A stretch of 64,000 nt of DNA from Crotophaga sulcirostris (taxonomy: Eukaryota > Chordata > Aves > Cuculiformes > Crotophagidae), in NCBI GenBank assembly GCA_013397455.1, contig VYZB01000125.1, positions 133,453 through 197,452 on the forward strand, in the 5' to 3' direction. Shown one piece after another: positions 38,201 through 52,179 of the stretch. Numbering within the stretch: position 1 is the stretch's first letter; the number at the start of each line of letters is the position of its first letter. The position numbers and the translations under genes are program-made. The notes below the pieces were generated by a model, which worked only from the letters and a program-made list of their open reading frames with translations, was not told the origin of the DNA and did not search any database.

Positions 38201-40371
38201 GCTTATCAATATCTATAGAATAAACTGGAGCAGATGTGTTTGGATGGAGCACCAGGTACAGCCAAGGAACTACTGCAGATGGTTTCACAAACCAGTCACA
38301 CATTACTGGATTCTTAATAAGCAATATCAGTGACATGAGAAAGTGAAAACAAAAGTATAACGTGAGATCAATTGATAATCACAGAGGACTTTGACAGATT
38401 TGGGCTACCTACAGTGAATTTCAAAAAAATCCCTAGCACTACCACATGATTTAACAAATAGCAAGTAAAGTTTTAATAAATGAAACAAAAAGTACTGCAA
38501 ACCAATTATATCACCTCTGGCATACATGTGGCTAAATTAGTGTCACATTACTTTTCATATCTGCTCAAAAGGCCATCACAAAACTATGGTCTATTGCATT
38601 GAAATCTTTCCACTCAAAAACCTATAAAAGGTGTCCTGTGCTTCAAATAGCTTCATCTTGTCTGTTGAAATTGCTTGACTGTATTGCACATTGCACTGTC
38701 CCATCATTGATACTATTATTCTCTTTTATTTTGCCAGGTATTTCTGAATTGTTTTACAATGCAATAAACAGAAGGTCGAGTACAGACGATATTTATAACA
38801 CCAAACAGCCACTGTTTGTTGTTCTCACCTCAGTACAGTGCTGCCAGTGCTTCACCTCACTCTGTGATTTGCCCTTTCCAGCGACTTACAACCCTTAAAG
38901 AGAAATGGCTTATCCCTTGGTTATTTTAAAAGCAAGATCATTTAAAGGTCTAACAATCATTAGGTCAATGATCCCAAATAAAAAAAAAATTAGGAAAGGA
39001 AAAAGCTGGGCAACTCATCTCATCCACAGAGAATAGACAGAAAAACAAGTGATTCATTGATTAGAGTTGTTTTATCCTCCCTTACCCAAAAACTTTACTA
39101 TCCAGGTTTTTTGCAGATTAAAAAGTCTTGTTAAAAATGTCACCCCTTTCTATCTCTAACCATCCTTGCCTTTAATCACTTCATACAGAACTTTTCTCAG
39201 ATTTTAAAGTCTGTGGAGGCAGAAGACCAAGAGTAACACCTTAAAAAAAGAAGTAACAGGAAAAAGCATTGCTAAGGAGTAACATAAGTGGTTGAGCTTT
39301 GTTTCTGTGTTACAAAAGATGTTGCGCAGAGAACATTGTAGATAAAATTGCAATTCCTTTTTCTATTCTTAAAGTGCTATTACTGTGAACCACATCTTTG
39401 GAATTCAAGGATTTTTCATAAAGAAACTACTTAGTATGCGTGCAAACTCCACGTGAAGACAGTCAAACAAGCCAGTAGGCTTGGCAAGGCCAGTCAGTTT
39501 TATTGTTGGACTCAGAAGCAGGGTCCTACCACCTCCACCCACGTAGCGTTCAAACCTCTAAGACACTGTTTCCAACACAGCAAGTTCGATCTTGCAATTC
39601 AAAGTAAGGCTTTAGGCAACGCAGAGCCCAGGATCACCTACAACTTGCAGCGCTAGTGGGCACTGGAGATGGGGACTGCACTGCGACTCCGCATCAGCGA
39701 CAGGAGGCTGGGGCAGGGAAGCAGGAAAAGGAGTCAGCACCAGTGAAACCTACTCTGGATAGATGTTGCATCACTCCTGGATGTGACACTGCACCTCTTA
39801 TTACAATAAAGCAGGACAGAATGTGCCTGGCATCATAGGCGGCCACTCAATGAAAGCAGAATGGGATGGATGACCATGTGCAACAAAGGTTCTTGTACGT
39901 TCAGTAAGCAAATTCCTGTTATTAATCAGAAATGGTATTTACAGAACAATCAACAAGGACTACTGCTGAAGAGAAGTCCTGAATAAAGAGAATCTCAAAT
40001 AATTTTCCATTTTCTCTACAACTACATGACATCAAAATAGACCTAATTTGCCAGCTTTTAACTAGCAGATTTCCAAGACGTAAAGCTAACAATAAAATCC
40101 TGAAATGGCCATCACAACAGTGACAAGGGATTATCTGTAGCATCAAAATGAGACACCCACTCATCCAAACATTGAAAATGGCAACACTGAAGACTCAAAG
40201 ATCCCAACAGGAACTCAGATCACTGGATGTGACTACACCAGTGAGGAAGAACATGAGCAACTATGTTGATGGAGACCAGGTATATGCAAACAGCCTGTAC
40301 CCTAAAACTGCTCTATTAGCCATTTGCGGAGTTACTAGGATGTATGAATGGTAAAAATATGGTAATTTGAA

Positions 40372-40401
40372 CCACATGTTAATAAGCCACATGTTAATAA
40401 G
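40372..40401. repeat. Perfect 15-base tandem duplication
   Basis: CCACATGTTAATAAG occurs twice in direct succession without mismatch, so the duplication is recent or constrained. Confidence 0.95.
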
Positions 40402-40802
40402 CCTTTTTCATGAGGTGAGATGCTGTATACACTATTTTCAGGAAAAGTTACTATTGTGTCCTGCGTTAAGTACCTGTTCATTCTCAAGTCACACTGTCCC
40501 TGAAATATGAGCATCTCAAAACAACCCTGAAATACAGAAACCTCAGTCTCTAACTGCATTGTTTAATACTCAGAGTGAAATTCAGGAGTGCTTCTGGGAA
40601 GAATGAAAGCCATTTGGCGCAGCATGGGACGATTCGTTCACTATACCACACTCCCTGCTAGGCTGACTAATTAGTTTTTTGAATGACCCAAGTGTTTTTG
40701 TCACAACAACCTTAACTACTAAGCTATTCTACACTTTTTAATTATCTGGAACAAAATAAAACAAAAACCAAGAGAATTACCCTGAAATACGCAGTTAAAA
40801 CA

Positions 40803-40844
40803 GAGAATAAATTTGCATACCAAGAGAATAAAGTTGCCTACCAT
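40803..40844. repeat. Imperfect 21-base tandem duplication
   Basis: Two adjacent 21-base units beginning GAGAATAAA and ending near TACCA match at 18 of 21 positions. Confidence 0.85.
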
Positions 40845-43339
40845 GTAGTGACCATGAGACCCTTAAGACAACATCAACCAGAAAGGGAATAAATTTTTTA
40901 TTGGATTAAGAAGTTCTTTAAAATGCACAGATATAAGAACAGATGGAGGTTAAGCAAAGAATAAAAGGAAGACTTTAGCAGACAACATGGGGAAAGAAGG
41001 TTTTATAATAATGTATCCTTAGAAAACTAAAGAGACCAATATTGGCTCTGAACCTATTTGCAAGATCCTGTAACAACTCAGAAGTGGGATGTCAAGATTT
41101 CCCACTTTACCATAAGGTGGGACTGTCCCAGATTCCAATTTAACTCTCTGATTTCCAATGGTACAACTCAACCAGTGGGCTTGTCAGTCTTGCAGGCCTC
41201 TAAATGCCGTAGGTCAGCTCGCTTCACTAGGGAACAGGTGAACTGACACCTTGCTACAAACAGTTGTACAGACACTGCCAAGTGATCCAGAAATCTGAAG
41301 GACAGTATGTAACATAGGTAAAATCTCCTGAATTCCCACGTCAGTCTAAAGATCTGCTACCCAAAACTATTATTTCCACATTTGTCAAACCCAGGAAGAG
41401 GGTTTGATTTTCCAGCAGTCTCTCCAGAGAGGACCTGCTGGGTATCTGCAATACCCTGCTCTTTTGTCATACACGGTATGAAATGCTTGTGTGGGTTTAA
41501 AGAAAACGCACTACATAAACCAAACTCAGAGGAGCTGCAAGAGGTCTGTCTGTCTGCTTTTTAAACAATTCTTTCAGAAGGTATACAGAAGGCATAAGAA
41601 AAAACACTACCAAGTACATATTTTAAACAATTATTTTTACTTTGTTAAAAACAGGGTCAGGATTAATGATTCAAGATAACACAGAAATAAATAATCACTG
41701 GAACAAAGAATAAAATGCCAAGGCACTCACAGAAACTTATACACCAGCTGGATATTGGATACAGCAGCACCGGAAAAATCCTGACATTTTATTTAGTAAT
41801 GGTTCAATAGAAAATAACAGAATTATCTTCCAATGATCTATAAAACAAGGAATACATAAATGGACATAAAGCTGAGACTATACCGTGGCTAAGAGGGCTG
41901 CTAAATTCAGAGTCACAAAACTAGACAAGGTTTGCAGCAAGAAGCAGCATTATTTTCTGAGTTACAGTTTGTTATTTCCTGCATTTTTAATATGATTTAA
42001 TACAATTAACTCAGAGTTAACTTTATGATACTGCTGATTTACTAGTGGACTAAGTAACTGTATTGGTCCTTTACTCAGTTACACAGGTTTCTTCCCTGTA
42101 GAAATTCAAATGACCATAATGCACCAATTACTGTATAGAGTATTTTTAAGCTTCCCACCCCAAAAAATGTGGTTTTGGCCACGTGATTCAAATACAAATG
42201 TTCTAATCTAAGCAGTGGTTTTTTGATCTTTTACTTCTTGTGGAATACTGGGAAACTGTGAAATAATGGGAATTGTGAAAGCTTCATGGGAGTACTTAAG
42301 GACTAATAATGGAGACAAGCACAAGAAGTCCTGAGATTTACTCCATTCCTCAGTATGGTGCCAACACTTACAGGGATGTGCATGCTTTTTTGTTCAGTAT
42401 GTGTCTCAAGCATTTCTCTTATTGGTAAATGCAGTCATAGATTTCTCTGACACTCAAACTCCTTGATTTAAGTTTTCCAAAGGGATTCACACCTTGTCTT
42501 TTCCTCAAAATGTTTCCAGATTCACAGATGTAATATTCCCAGCTCCTCTGGTCTGAAGCAGGAGACCACAGTACTTCTACACTGCAGTCTCTTTTAAAGG
42601 CTTATTGCATTTTCATCAGATAAAAGACAAATTGTAAATACCAAAAAAAATCACATTAAGTAACAGAAAGCCCAGGAAAGGATGACATAACCCAAGGCAA
42701 GTTAAATTGGTTTCCTTTTTCAAAGCAATCATATGTTCTGCCAAAAACTGTATCAGTTTTAAGTAAAAAATGTATGGTAAGGGGTGAGCAATTTCTGTAC
42801 CAGCAAGCAAAAGTAAAAATCATCATCCTGTGTAGGCAAGAGAAAGGTCAATATTGCATAAATCGCCACTGAATAGACTAAGAATTAGGACTGTTCATAA
42901 AAGTGGTCTTAAAAGGGTTTAACCTCTCTCTCTCTTAAAAAATAAAGAGTAAGCACAAAGTCCAGACACAAACCCCAATAATTAATAATAGATTGGTTTG
43001 AAAAGGAAGGTAGAAACAAAGCAGGAATAAAATCAGATTTTCCTCACACACTGTGTCAGCATTATACTAATAACAACTTGTCATCACCAGAAAGCTGAAT
43101 ATTCTTTGCTGGAACCTGTGCAATCTGACTCAAGACGGTGCTTTGCAATCATGTCCAAGAAGCTGAAGAGTGGCTTGGACTGCAACAGTGCAAAGCAAAA
43201 GACAAGATGACCTGACCTACTTGACCATGCCAGCTGTGTCATTACTGCGTAAAACAGATTTTAGTCCATGTACAATTGTGACAATCAAGCAGACCATTCC
43301 CTACATCATGGAAAGCTCATAAAGATCACTCATTCATTG

Positions 43340-43354
43340 AAAAAAAAAAAAAAA
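43340..43354 (+). repeat. A15 homopolymer
   Basis: Fifteen consecutive A residues. There is no recognisable retroposed body upstream, so I do not read it as the tail of a processed pseudogene. Confidence 0.85.
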
Positions 43355-45002
43355 GTAGCTGAAAGCATACGCCAAGAGGCTACTGGAGCAGGAAGGGCCT
43401 CCTGTGATGCAATGCAATAAGAACAGGACATTATAAAGATTGAACACAAACCACCAACCTTAATTTCATTGCTTTGTCGGTTTTAGTTTAAGGCCCAACG
43501 TTATCTTAATGTGCTTCCTGGCTCCCATAATTAAATTCACTAATCCCCAGTCTTAAGGCATCAGCAAGTGAAGCTAATTTAAAGTTAGTACCTGAGCTTA
43601 CATCCTTTCACTTCTGCTCCCCCTCCCGCCCCAAACACACCCCTGCCTTTAGCAAAGAAACAGAATTATTGAACTCTTTCCGTGACAGGCAGGTGGTTTT
43701 GTCTCTACTTTAATCACTCCTTCTTCACTGTCCTCATTCTGTACTTTAGGGGTTAGGAAGGAGGTTTAATATATTAGTTCATGAAGATTTTGATATATCT
43801 GCATACTTAAACAAACTACAGAAAAATATATCACAATATTCTCACTGCACAGTTTCCAGATACTCCCAAGCTGGCTTTTATGCTTTATTTCCAGACTTGC
43901 ACATCTGTTTAGCATCGCTTTTTCCCGTCTTTCAGGGTGCTAGGATTCCTGAAGGTAATACCTGAAAAATCAGCATGTCAGTCATACCTTCTAAACCTAT
44001 GATCCTGACAGACATCACAAGCTAAGCAGGATCAGTTTGCCATCAATCTAAACGCCGCAGACAAACACAATTACTAGATAAAAATCTCACAGAAACGTGA
44101 CTAGATGAAAAAATAAATTTACTCGGTTATCTGCAAAGAAATCACCTAAGTTTCTCCATCACTTCAAAATAATGTAGCTAGGTCACCTTTTTAATTATAC
44201 AGAGAACATTTCTCCAAGTATATCCAACTATACAATCTTCCACTAGTCTTTTCTATCAGCAGCATTAACCATCTTACAGTCCAATTTTAGCTCTGACAAT
44301 TATTTGTCCTTCACTTTAAATTCCTTGTTGTGGTTCCAACTAACATGGTGCCATTTGCTTCCTGTCCCAAACCACAGCACCGGTTCATATGATTTCCTCA
44401 GCTACTCCCAGCCACCATGCAGCAGGACACAGCCAGAAAGAGCATCTGCAGTGGCAACCACCCCAGAGGATATGATCCTCAGCCATGTGGTACCAGACAG
44501 GCTGGGCACAAGCAAGCTACAGGTTGATGTATTCACGTCACTATTGAGGTAACATGACTAAGAGTCTGATGTGGGAGACACTAAATGCTGCAAGTTCTCT
44601 TTTTCCTGCAGACTGGGAAAAAGTTGTTAGGCATGATCCGTAAGGTTCATCTTCAATGTTTATTGACTCTCTAAGCTAGGCCCAAAATTTCACTAACAAG
44701 TGGTTAACTAACAATGTAATGTTAAAAAACAACCTCACTTCATGCCATACTTTCACTAACCTTCATAGCTCATGATTTTCTGGTAAAGTGTTTAATTAAT
44801 GTACCACTTCCCAAGTGGATTTTTCCTCAGAATGCTTGTTAAATGCCATACAGTTATCCCTGTCCTATTTGCCATATGCTTCTCAACCAAAGCAAGTCCC
44901 AGTAACACAGTACGTACAAAATGAATGAATATAGATTTTTCTTTCCTGTACTTCCTATTAAACACTAGTAAAGAAAAAAGATTTTTTCTTTTGAAAAGGA
45001 AC

Positions 45003-45233
45003 TCACCCTCTGGTGTCAAGATTCCTAAAACAACTGAATGATGACATCAAGCCACACCTGACCAGCAGCTTGTTTTTCATTTGAATCAGTGCAGAAAATC
45101 CAGCTTCAAAGTACGCAATGCACCTTAACTGTAGATATTCATCTAGGTAAACAGTGAGCTGGGGATCAGAAACAACACTTTCAAGAGATCTATGCTTTGT
45201 GTCCTCAACGTTAAATAATGTGGCTACTGGCAA
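45003..45233 (-). mobile_element. Possible hAT transposase fossil (C-terminal dimerisation region)
   Basis: The minus-strand frame contains AYFEAGFSALIQMKNK (45069-45116). It resembles the C-terminal hATC dimerisation segment shared by hAT transposases and their domesticated relatives (ZBED5, FAM200 and SCAND3 types), where the usual pattern is SYxCExxFSxLxxIKxKxRxRL. The ~75-codon frame also has a plausible acidic lead-in (VEDTKHRSLESVVSDPQL). After the lysines, the expected arginine-rich stretch has drifted and a stop follows. There are no terminal inverted repeats in view. Similarity over so short a span could be coincidental. If correct, this is an old Charlie-like fragment with no activity. 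Confidence 0.35.
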
Positions 45234-48200
45234 AGCATGGTCCTAACAGAGGTAACAGCCCCTAGCTAGCTCCAGCTGACACAGCTTCTTCCAAAAGACA
45301 GGTCATGACTACACATCTGAATAGCTCTGTTTTAACACCGCAGAGGAGGTATCTCAACCACTTTCAGGCACAAAGCAAATTTCAGAAGGCAGATAAGCAG
45401 TGAGATGTCTGTACCCCACACACATGAACCCAACAGACACCCTAGAAGTGGAGTTTACTTGTAATCGCTCTGTGTTCACAGAGACAGACATCTTCATTCA
45501 GTCTGGGGAACCACACTGGAAGCTTGGAATCATTGCATTTATTGGGAAAGAAAACCTCAGTACATTCTCTTACATAGAAAGATGGTCAAGATTTTGTGGA
45601 AACTCATTTGCTATTCCCCAAGCTGGCCCCTTCAAGCTCTCTCACTAGTTGGATGACAGATCAATTCATTCAGATGGGAAGGCAAGCTCACCAAGTCAAT
45701 AAGTTGGTCTACTTAACACCCGATATCTCTTCAAATGTTAGTGACCAGCAATAAATAACAACACGATATCTGCAATGGAACACTTACAATGGTATTCCAA
45801 ATTAATATTGAAGAGGGTTAGCAGATATGAAAGAAAAGAAAAGAAAGATGCTTTTACCATTTATTCTTGCTGGAACAGTTCTGGCTTCATAACATATTTT
45901 CCTGCTGGTTTTTGTTAGTGCCAAACCCGCAGCTAATGTATCTGTCCAGACGAAACCAAAGTGATGGATTACAAAACTTACACACAAATAGCAGTGTATA
46001 TATATTAAAATCAGACCTTCAGTGACTGCTATCTTAATTAACATCTTATCTTAGCAGAACAAAATGTGCTGAGTTAACTCTAAAGGTCTGCTTTTGTTTC
46101 CCCAGTGGAGTGGGAATGCTGCTGTTCACTTTGGTGAGGGTAGGATCGCCCCTTTGTCACTCCACAAGCGTGCTCCTTCTCTGAGTTGGGGGGGATAAAC
46201 CACACGCAGTATCCGAATGCCACAACACATTTTTTACTGCCATAACAAATAGCCACTTGCAGGACCATGCACGGGCAGTCATCATTGATCACTTTAAAGG
46301 ACAGTACTGCTTGTTAAACTTTGGCTTATCCTACCACTTTCTCTTCTTTTTTTAACATTAATTAAACTTTAAAAAGGCAGTTAGGATAAAAAATTGCAGA
46401 AAAATTATGGTCATTTTATTGTTTATTCCCTAACTGCACATGTAATGAGGCAAATTTAAAGTAGTGCATCTTAGAACTTACATTTAACGATGCTTTTACT
46501 GTGGTCTGAGTGCTAATGCCCTCATTTTTATTACTGATTACTGCCTTTTAGTGACTGCTAAAAAAAATCTCCAGTTAAGAAATGCTTATAAGGCATTGTA
46601 GTTATATATTGCACATATTAAGGTTAGTGAAAGAGGCCAAAAATTAGTTTATGAAAATATGTTTATTGTGTGCTACAATTTTCCTGTTATATTCCCTTAC
46701 TATTGTACGAGGCACAAAGTCTCGGCAAAAAAAACCCCTTTGAATATATGCTAGTGTTTTCCACTTAAATAAAAAGTGGTAATTCAGCATAAAAAGATGC
46801 TTTGCTGTTTTCTTAACTTGATATGCATATGACTTATTTCAGTATATGCAATACTGACAAGCACTTCTTGCCTAACAATAAGTACACAGTGCTGAATATA
46901 ACAGAATTTCAAAAACAGGTGTTCAATTACTGGTCTACCCATATTTGTACCCCAGTTTCCAACAGCTGCCAACAGGAAGCTGGTTCCCAAATTTAGCCTC
47001 ATATTCTCTTCCTAGACCTATCCTCCTAAAAAAACTCTTTCCAGCACTATACAAGGATATCCCTTCATTTGCTTCAGCACAGGCAGGGTCCTCTGTAAAG
47101 CAGTACAGGACTTGCACACTTCCCCTGAAGACTCATGAGAAGAAATGCATAGGCTCTGGAGGATAAATAACTGAATTTTGAATCCTGCCAGGAGAGGAGT
47201 GAGGAACCCTTACTTAAAGACAGAAGCGAGTGACAGTGGAACAATTCATGACTGTTAGCCTGACCTTGAAATAATCAATGTGTCCACAAAGACTGAATTT
47301 GTATGTCTTTCTGTCTTTTAAATTCTGAAAATTGTTTCAGTTACTCTTATTTTCTCTCTCAATTTTCAGTGCCAGAGCCCCACACTGCAGCACACGATGC
47401 TGCACCACAGAGGGCATGAAGTTACCACCTTTCCCGTCTTTTCGTTTTTTTAAAATGAGCTATATCACTCTCTATCTTTTCCCAGGCCAGAGGTTAGGTC
47501 AGAAGTAAACAAAAGGCTTCATAGGACAGATGGAACATACGAAACACTGCAGCTGTAAACCTCCTACTTCTCACAAAGTGACATAACATGAGAGGTAGCA
47601 CCTCACTCATCTTATAGCTCTCCACAAGACACGAAACATAATGTGAAGTTTTCAAAACTGTCAGGATACAGTCTATTTAACATCAACCAGCTCCTCAGTT
47701 CCTATGAATAAAAATCATCCTTCTTAGGTGAAAACTTTTCAAGAGTCATGCATCCTCTTTTTGAACACTCTTTTCTATAGAACTACTGCTGTTGTGCCAG
47801 ACAAATACATGTTTAAACCAATAAAATCTGAAGAAACTACTCCTACGAAATATTCCCCAAAGCCTTGAAACATTTATAACTAGATAGGATTTGTAAAAAA
47901 TAATATCGGACCATTAATTGTAGTGGGATATCATCCTTGAAACTGAATACCGGCCTATTTCCTCAGATTCCATAGAGCATCCCATTTGCTCAGGCAGGCA
48001 CAGCATCCTTTCAGAAACCCTAAATATTTTGCATTTTGTATTGCTCTGTTTAAAACCGCTCACAAGATATTTCTGCTATGGATGCTCAGTTGCTGCAGGG
48101 AAATTAAGAAAAAAAAATGCTGAAAACCTTCCAAATGTAAAGTAGCAAAGCCAAAGTTTTGCTTTTGGCTCCTACAAATGCTGCAGCAGGTGACCAGAAG

Positions 48201-51200
48201 ATTCAATAGACTGGGGTGCACAGTTTTCCTATCAATCTGTGCAGCAAGAAACCAGCTTTTTGAGCATTCTAAAAGGTTTCTTCTCCCAGTTAAATTCCTG
48301 CCCCATTCCCAGCCACCTCACAAAGGTCATGTAGCAAGCTCAACTAATAAGCCTGAGAGCTTCAAGCAGGAAAAAGTAGAATAATAAATAGTAATTTACC
48401 TCTTCTTCCTGCTAAACTTCAGTGGCTTATAATTTAGTTTTCTCAATACAAGGTCTCAGCAGGAGACAGCTAATGACTTTTTTCACCTTAAAATACGCTT
48501 TTCCACACAGCGCTAGGTAAATCTCACTTAGCTTTGTTGGGAAGTCTGGAGCCAGGTAAAATATAAGCCTCTTATGACACAAAAGAGAAAAAAGAATATT
48601 CTAAAACTAATTTTAGTCTTTTGGCTTAATATCAACTTTTAAGCATCTACCATCAGTTTTGGGGGTTTATTTTCTGTGTAGATTTAATTGGAAGTGTGTT
48701 ACCATGAAGCTGTGATATTCAAATTTAGCCATCAGCAAGCAAGGGAGACAATTTTAATAAGGGACTAGGATACAAAATGTGACAGCTTATCCACAGTGAC
48801 TGTATGCAACCTACGTCACTCAAGAGAACACGCCGTCTGTTTGTAAACTGTTTAAGTCTCCTTCACTTGACACCAAGTTTCCCCAATTCCAAATTTAATT
48901 ACGTGTATGTACACAGCTATGCTGCTTCAGAGCAGGTGTCCATTAAATTGGAAAATATTACAGGATTAATTATCAAGGTTTTTTAAAAATATAAATATAA
49001 AATTTTTAATATTAACAAAAAGTGGGTCTGAACACTGAGAAAAAATTCCACAAGTGCATTATTATGACACATTCTTCACGGTCAGTTATTTACTTGCAGG
49101 TTCAGACTATCAAATCTGAAGGTAGTTTTATGCCAGCTGTGTGCCAACACATCTTTAAGAAGGAAACCTCTTGTATCTGTTTTATTTTCTCTCTCATTAG
49201 CTTCTCCCTTGTGAAGGGAGGGATGGAGCAAAGCAGCCCACTGATCAAAAGGAAGAGTGACTGCAATGAGTTTGGCAAGCAAATAGGGAGTCACAGAGGG
49301 GCTTCTTGCTCTCTTGAGAAAGTCCTGCAGAATTTAACTGTCATTAAAAATGGACACATTCCCTGGTACAATGCAGTCACATTATGCAGAATTCAACACA
49401 GCAGATCCTCCTTTGCCTAGGATTTTTTTCCTGGGAATCTACCAGATTGGATAACTTTCAAAAACTGGATATGTGCCTTCAGCTAAAAAATAAATCCTTT
49501 CCATTTTCAATTGTTTTTAAATGTGAAGAGTGAAAAAGAGAATAAGTAGAAATAAGTTACAGCACACTAGAACTGGATTTCAGGGGTTCAACAGCAGAAA
49601 CAGTCAAGAAAGAATGCTAACGTTATTACTTTCCTTTTAAAATCCTAAACCAAAGCATACTTCAGCAGTGAAAGTGAGGAAGAGAGAACTATTTAAAAGG
49701 TGAATAACACAAACACCAATGAACACTGATAATCAAGACCTTTTTCACTCTAATGCTCCAGTGTTGAAAATCCAAGGACAAACGCTGAAAGACAGAAAAC
49801 ATTTCTGCGAGTATTAAAATGAAGTCTTCACCTCAGAGGAGTTTTGAACATCCAAGGATAAACCTCAGACACATTTTCATTAGCTTGGCAAGAGTTACTT
49901 AAAGGAAACTGTGGTGGTTTTTATATTCCCTTGTTCACTTTGTCTTGCCAGTCCCACGGTGAAGCAGTAATTGCATCCTCCTCTGGTGCACGGAGCTTAC
50001 ACTGACACTGCCTAATTGCTCTGTGCAGAGCTTTGTCTTGAAGACAAAGCCCAGCAGCATCCCTGCTTGCTCAGCAGCACTGGCTCGGGACCAGAGCCCA
50101 GCACATCTGCCTCCCCCTCTGCACACTAGACCTGGGTTTCAGTGCTTCATTCTAACATAATCCAGAGCGAATTTAAAGAAGCTCTAAGGTTGCTTCAGAG
50201 TTGTCAGATGTGGTGTGCACTTCTTCAGCTGTTACAAATTCAGGTGAAGGAAGGGGGTGGGCACAGGGAAGAAATAATTTTTTCTATACGACTGATGCAT
50301 CTAGACATCAACATAACACAGTGCCTCTATGAGTAACCTGGGACTAAGGACTAAACCCCTGAGAACAGCCTGGTCAGCTCAGGAGAGCAGGCACTAAGAA
50401 GTATTTCAACAACTAGGTTTTGTAATATCTAAGGAAAAATTCACTTTTTGTTAAAACATAGCAACTGTTATTTCAGTCTTTTGATTGCCTTGCATAATTT
50501 TCTGAGTCAAGGGTTACAGTTTCTTTTCAACATCTAAACCAGCAAATACTACTACATATAAGAATGGATGAGTTGCGTATCTCAGCAATCTTCATTCGCA
50601 TGACTTACATTAGCTGTGTTATGAATTCCCACAGCTCAAGAAAAGGTGGCTAAAATTTACTGAAACAGAGATACATATCTATTAATAGCAATGCGATCCT
50701 TCTGTCAACAAGGCTGTTAATTACTGTGTCTGAAAATATTTAACCCACTAAAGTCAGAGTAGGTTTTTTATTCAAAGTGGAAAGCTAAAAATAATTTCTC
50801 ACGCATTAACACACAGTTCATCACCAATAATCCCATTTTTAGTGCCGGGAGGGTACAGCAGACAGCAATCCTGCTGATTCTATAATGGTTACACAGCTCA
50901 GTCATCAGTGACAGTAAACCAGTCCAGTGAGCTGTAGCAAGGCTTTCACTGCTGTCTTGCTCTACTTCCCATATTTTACTGCCAAGCTCTGCTACTCTTA
51001 CATCCCACCAGTACTGTACTTGCAGTAGTAAGATAAAAACATCTCTTTTCATGCAAAATTTTGGAGGGACCAGAAAGCAAGTTTAGTGTTCAGGTCTCAG
51101 CTGCAGCCAGCTTCTATCTATTGCTGCCAGCAAGCCGTCAGAAAGCACACACAGTGCACCAGAAGGCACCAGCTCAGGATTGCAGCACCCACCACTGGTC

Positions 51201-51811
51201 CATAGGGTGCTGCTACCATTCCCTGCATACGGACTGAAAACGGAGTCACTCAGCATCCCCAGAACGATGAGGTATTTACCTGATTGCATGAAGTCTAGCA
51301 CCCAGCTGAGGATGGAGCCCTTTGCACAATGTGTAATGTGCCACTTCAAGATGAAGAAGAAAGCTGGAAGTTACAAGGAGAAGCTGCAACATGCCTTGCT
51401 AATGGAAAGTGCACAATTTCTTTTAATGGAAGCAAACCTCTCATTTTGTGGTTCTTCCAGCACCAGGTGAAAATACTTGGAGTGGTTTGGAGTATTCAAA
51501 TACTTTCTGCTCAAATAAGAAAATCTTTCTAGAGATGTAGCCTTAAATCAATGGCATTGCAGTAGGCACTGACCATGTCTGTCTATAGCACAAATAAACA
51601 CATTTTCTGAGTGCAGGACAAGAGATCACAGATCTCACATTCACACAGAGATTCACAGATGCTCATTCCCTGAAAATGGTGGGAAGCTGTTACCCTCCCC
51701 TCTGCCCACAAACACAAAAATAATCTTAAAACAGCTTTAAGTTGCCAACTCATTCTGATTAAAAATATGCTTCAAAATTAACATCACCTTACCCAAAGAT
51801 GTTTTTCCAAG
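45234..51811. other. Long AT-rich non-coding block
   Basis: No supportable gene. It contains a small (AAAAG)-type repeat at 45829-45849. Open frames at 46935-47166 (both strands), 49022-49420 (plus) and 50768-51349 (minus) show no recognisable domain and no complete set of splice borders. Confidence 0.6.
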
Positions 51812-51837
51812 TTTGGTTGGTTGGGTTTTTTTCTTTT

Positions 51838-52040
51838 TAGAATGGGTTGGAAGGGACCTCAAAGCTCATCCAGTTACAACCCACCTGCCATGGGGAGAGA
51901 CACCTCCCACCGGATCAGGTTGCTCAAAGCCCCATCCAAATGGGTCTTGAATACTTTCAGGCATCCACAACTTCTCCGGGTAACCTGTTCCAGTGCCCCA
52001 TCACCCTCATTGTGAAGAAAATCATGATCAGGTCTTAAAA
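51838..52040 (-). mobile_element. CR1 LINE 3' end
   Basis: The plus strand reads AATGGGTTGGAAGGGACCTC, then a CCCACCTGCCATGGGG-type segment, GGATCAGGTTGCTCAAAGCC and a CCTGTTCCAGTGCCCCATCA segment. This is the antisense of a familiar avian CR1 3' end covering the last part of ORF2 and the 3' UTR. The frame is broken by stops. The usual 8-base terminal repeats are not visible; a GGTT/T-rich run (51812-51837) occupies that place. The element abuts an older LINE fossil in the same orientation. Confidence 0.9.
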
Positions 52041-52179
52041 TGAACCCCTAAGAACTGACCCAGCAGGTAAGGGAAAAGGCCAATCAAGCAAAGTATCCTG
52101 TAGATTTTTATGGTAAAGATGGCATAATCCCCAGGCTGGGGAGCTTCTCTGCCAGCACTGAGATGGTTTTGTTTAATAA

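Larger units (their letters stand above)
35590..45002. other. Long AT-rich non-coding block
   Basis: No supportable gene. Short tandem duplications are annotated at 40372-40401 and 40803-40844, and an A15 run lies at 43340-43354. Minus-strand frames 36619-36831 and 37751-38014 each contain an acceptor/donor pair, but give only very short or unrecognisable peptides. The remainder is unique AT-rich DNA. Confidence 0.6.

Noticed and set aside
43340..43354. A15 run as the tail of a processed pseudogene
   Set aside because: No coding-like or gene-like body precedes it and no target-site duplication is visible.
49022..49420. 132-codon plus-strand open frame
   Set aside because: No ATG at its start, no recognisable domain and no supporting splice signals.
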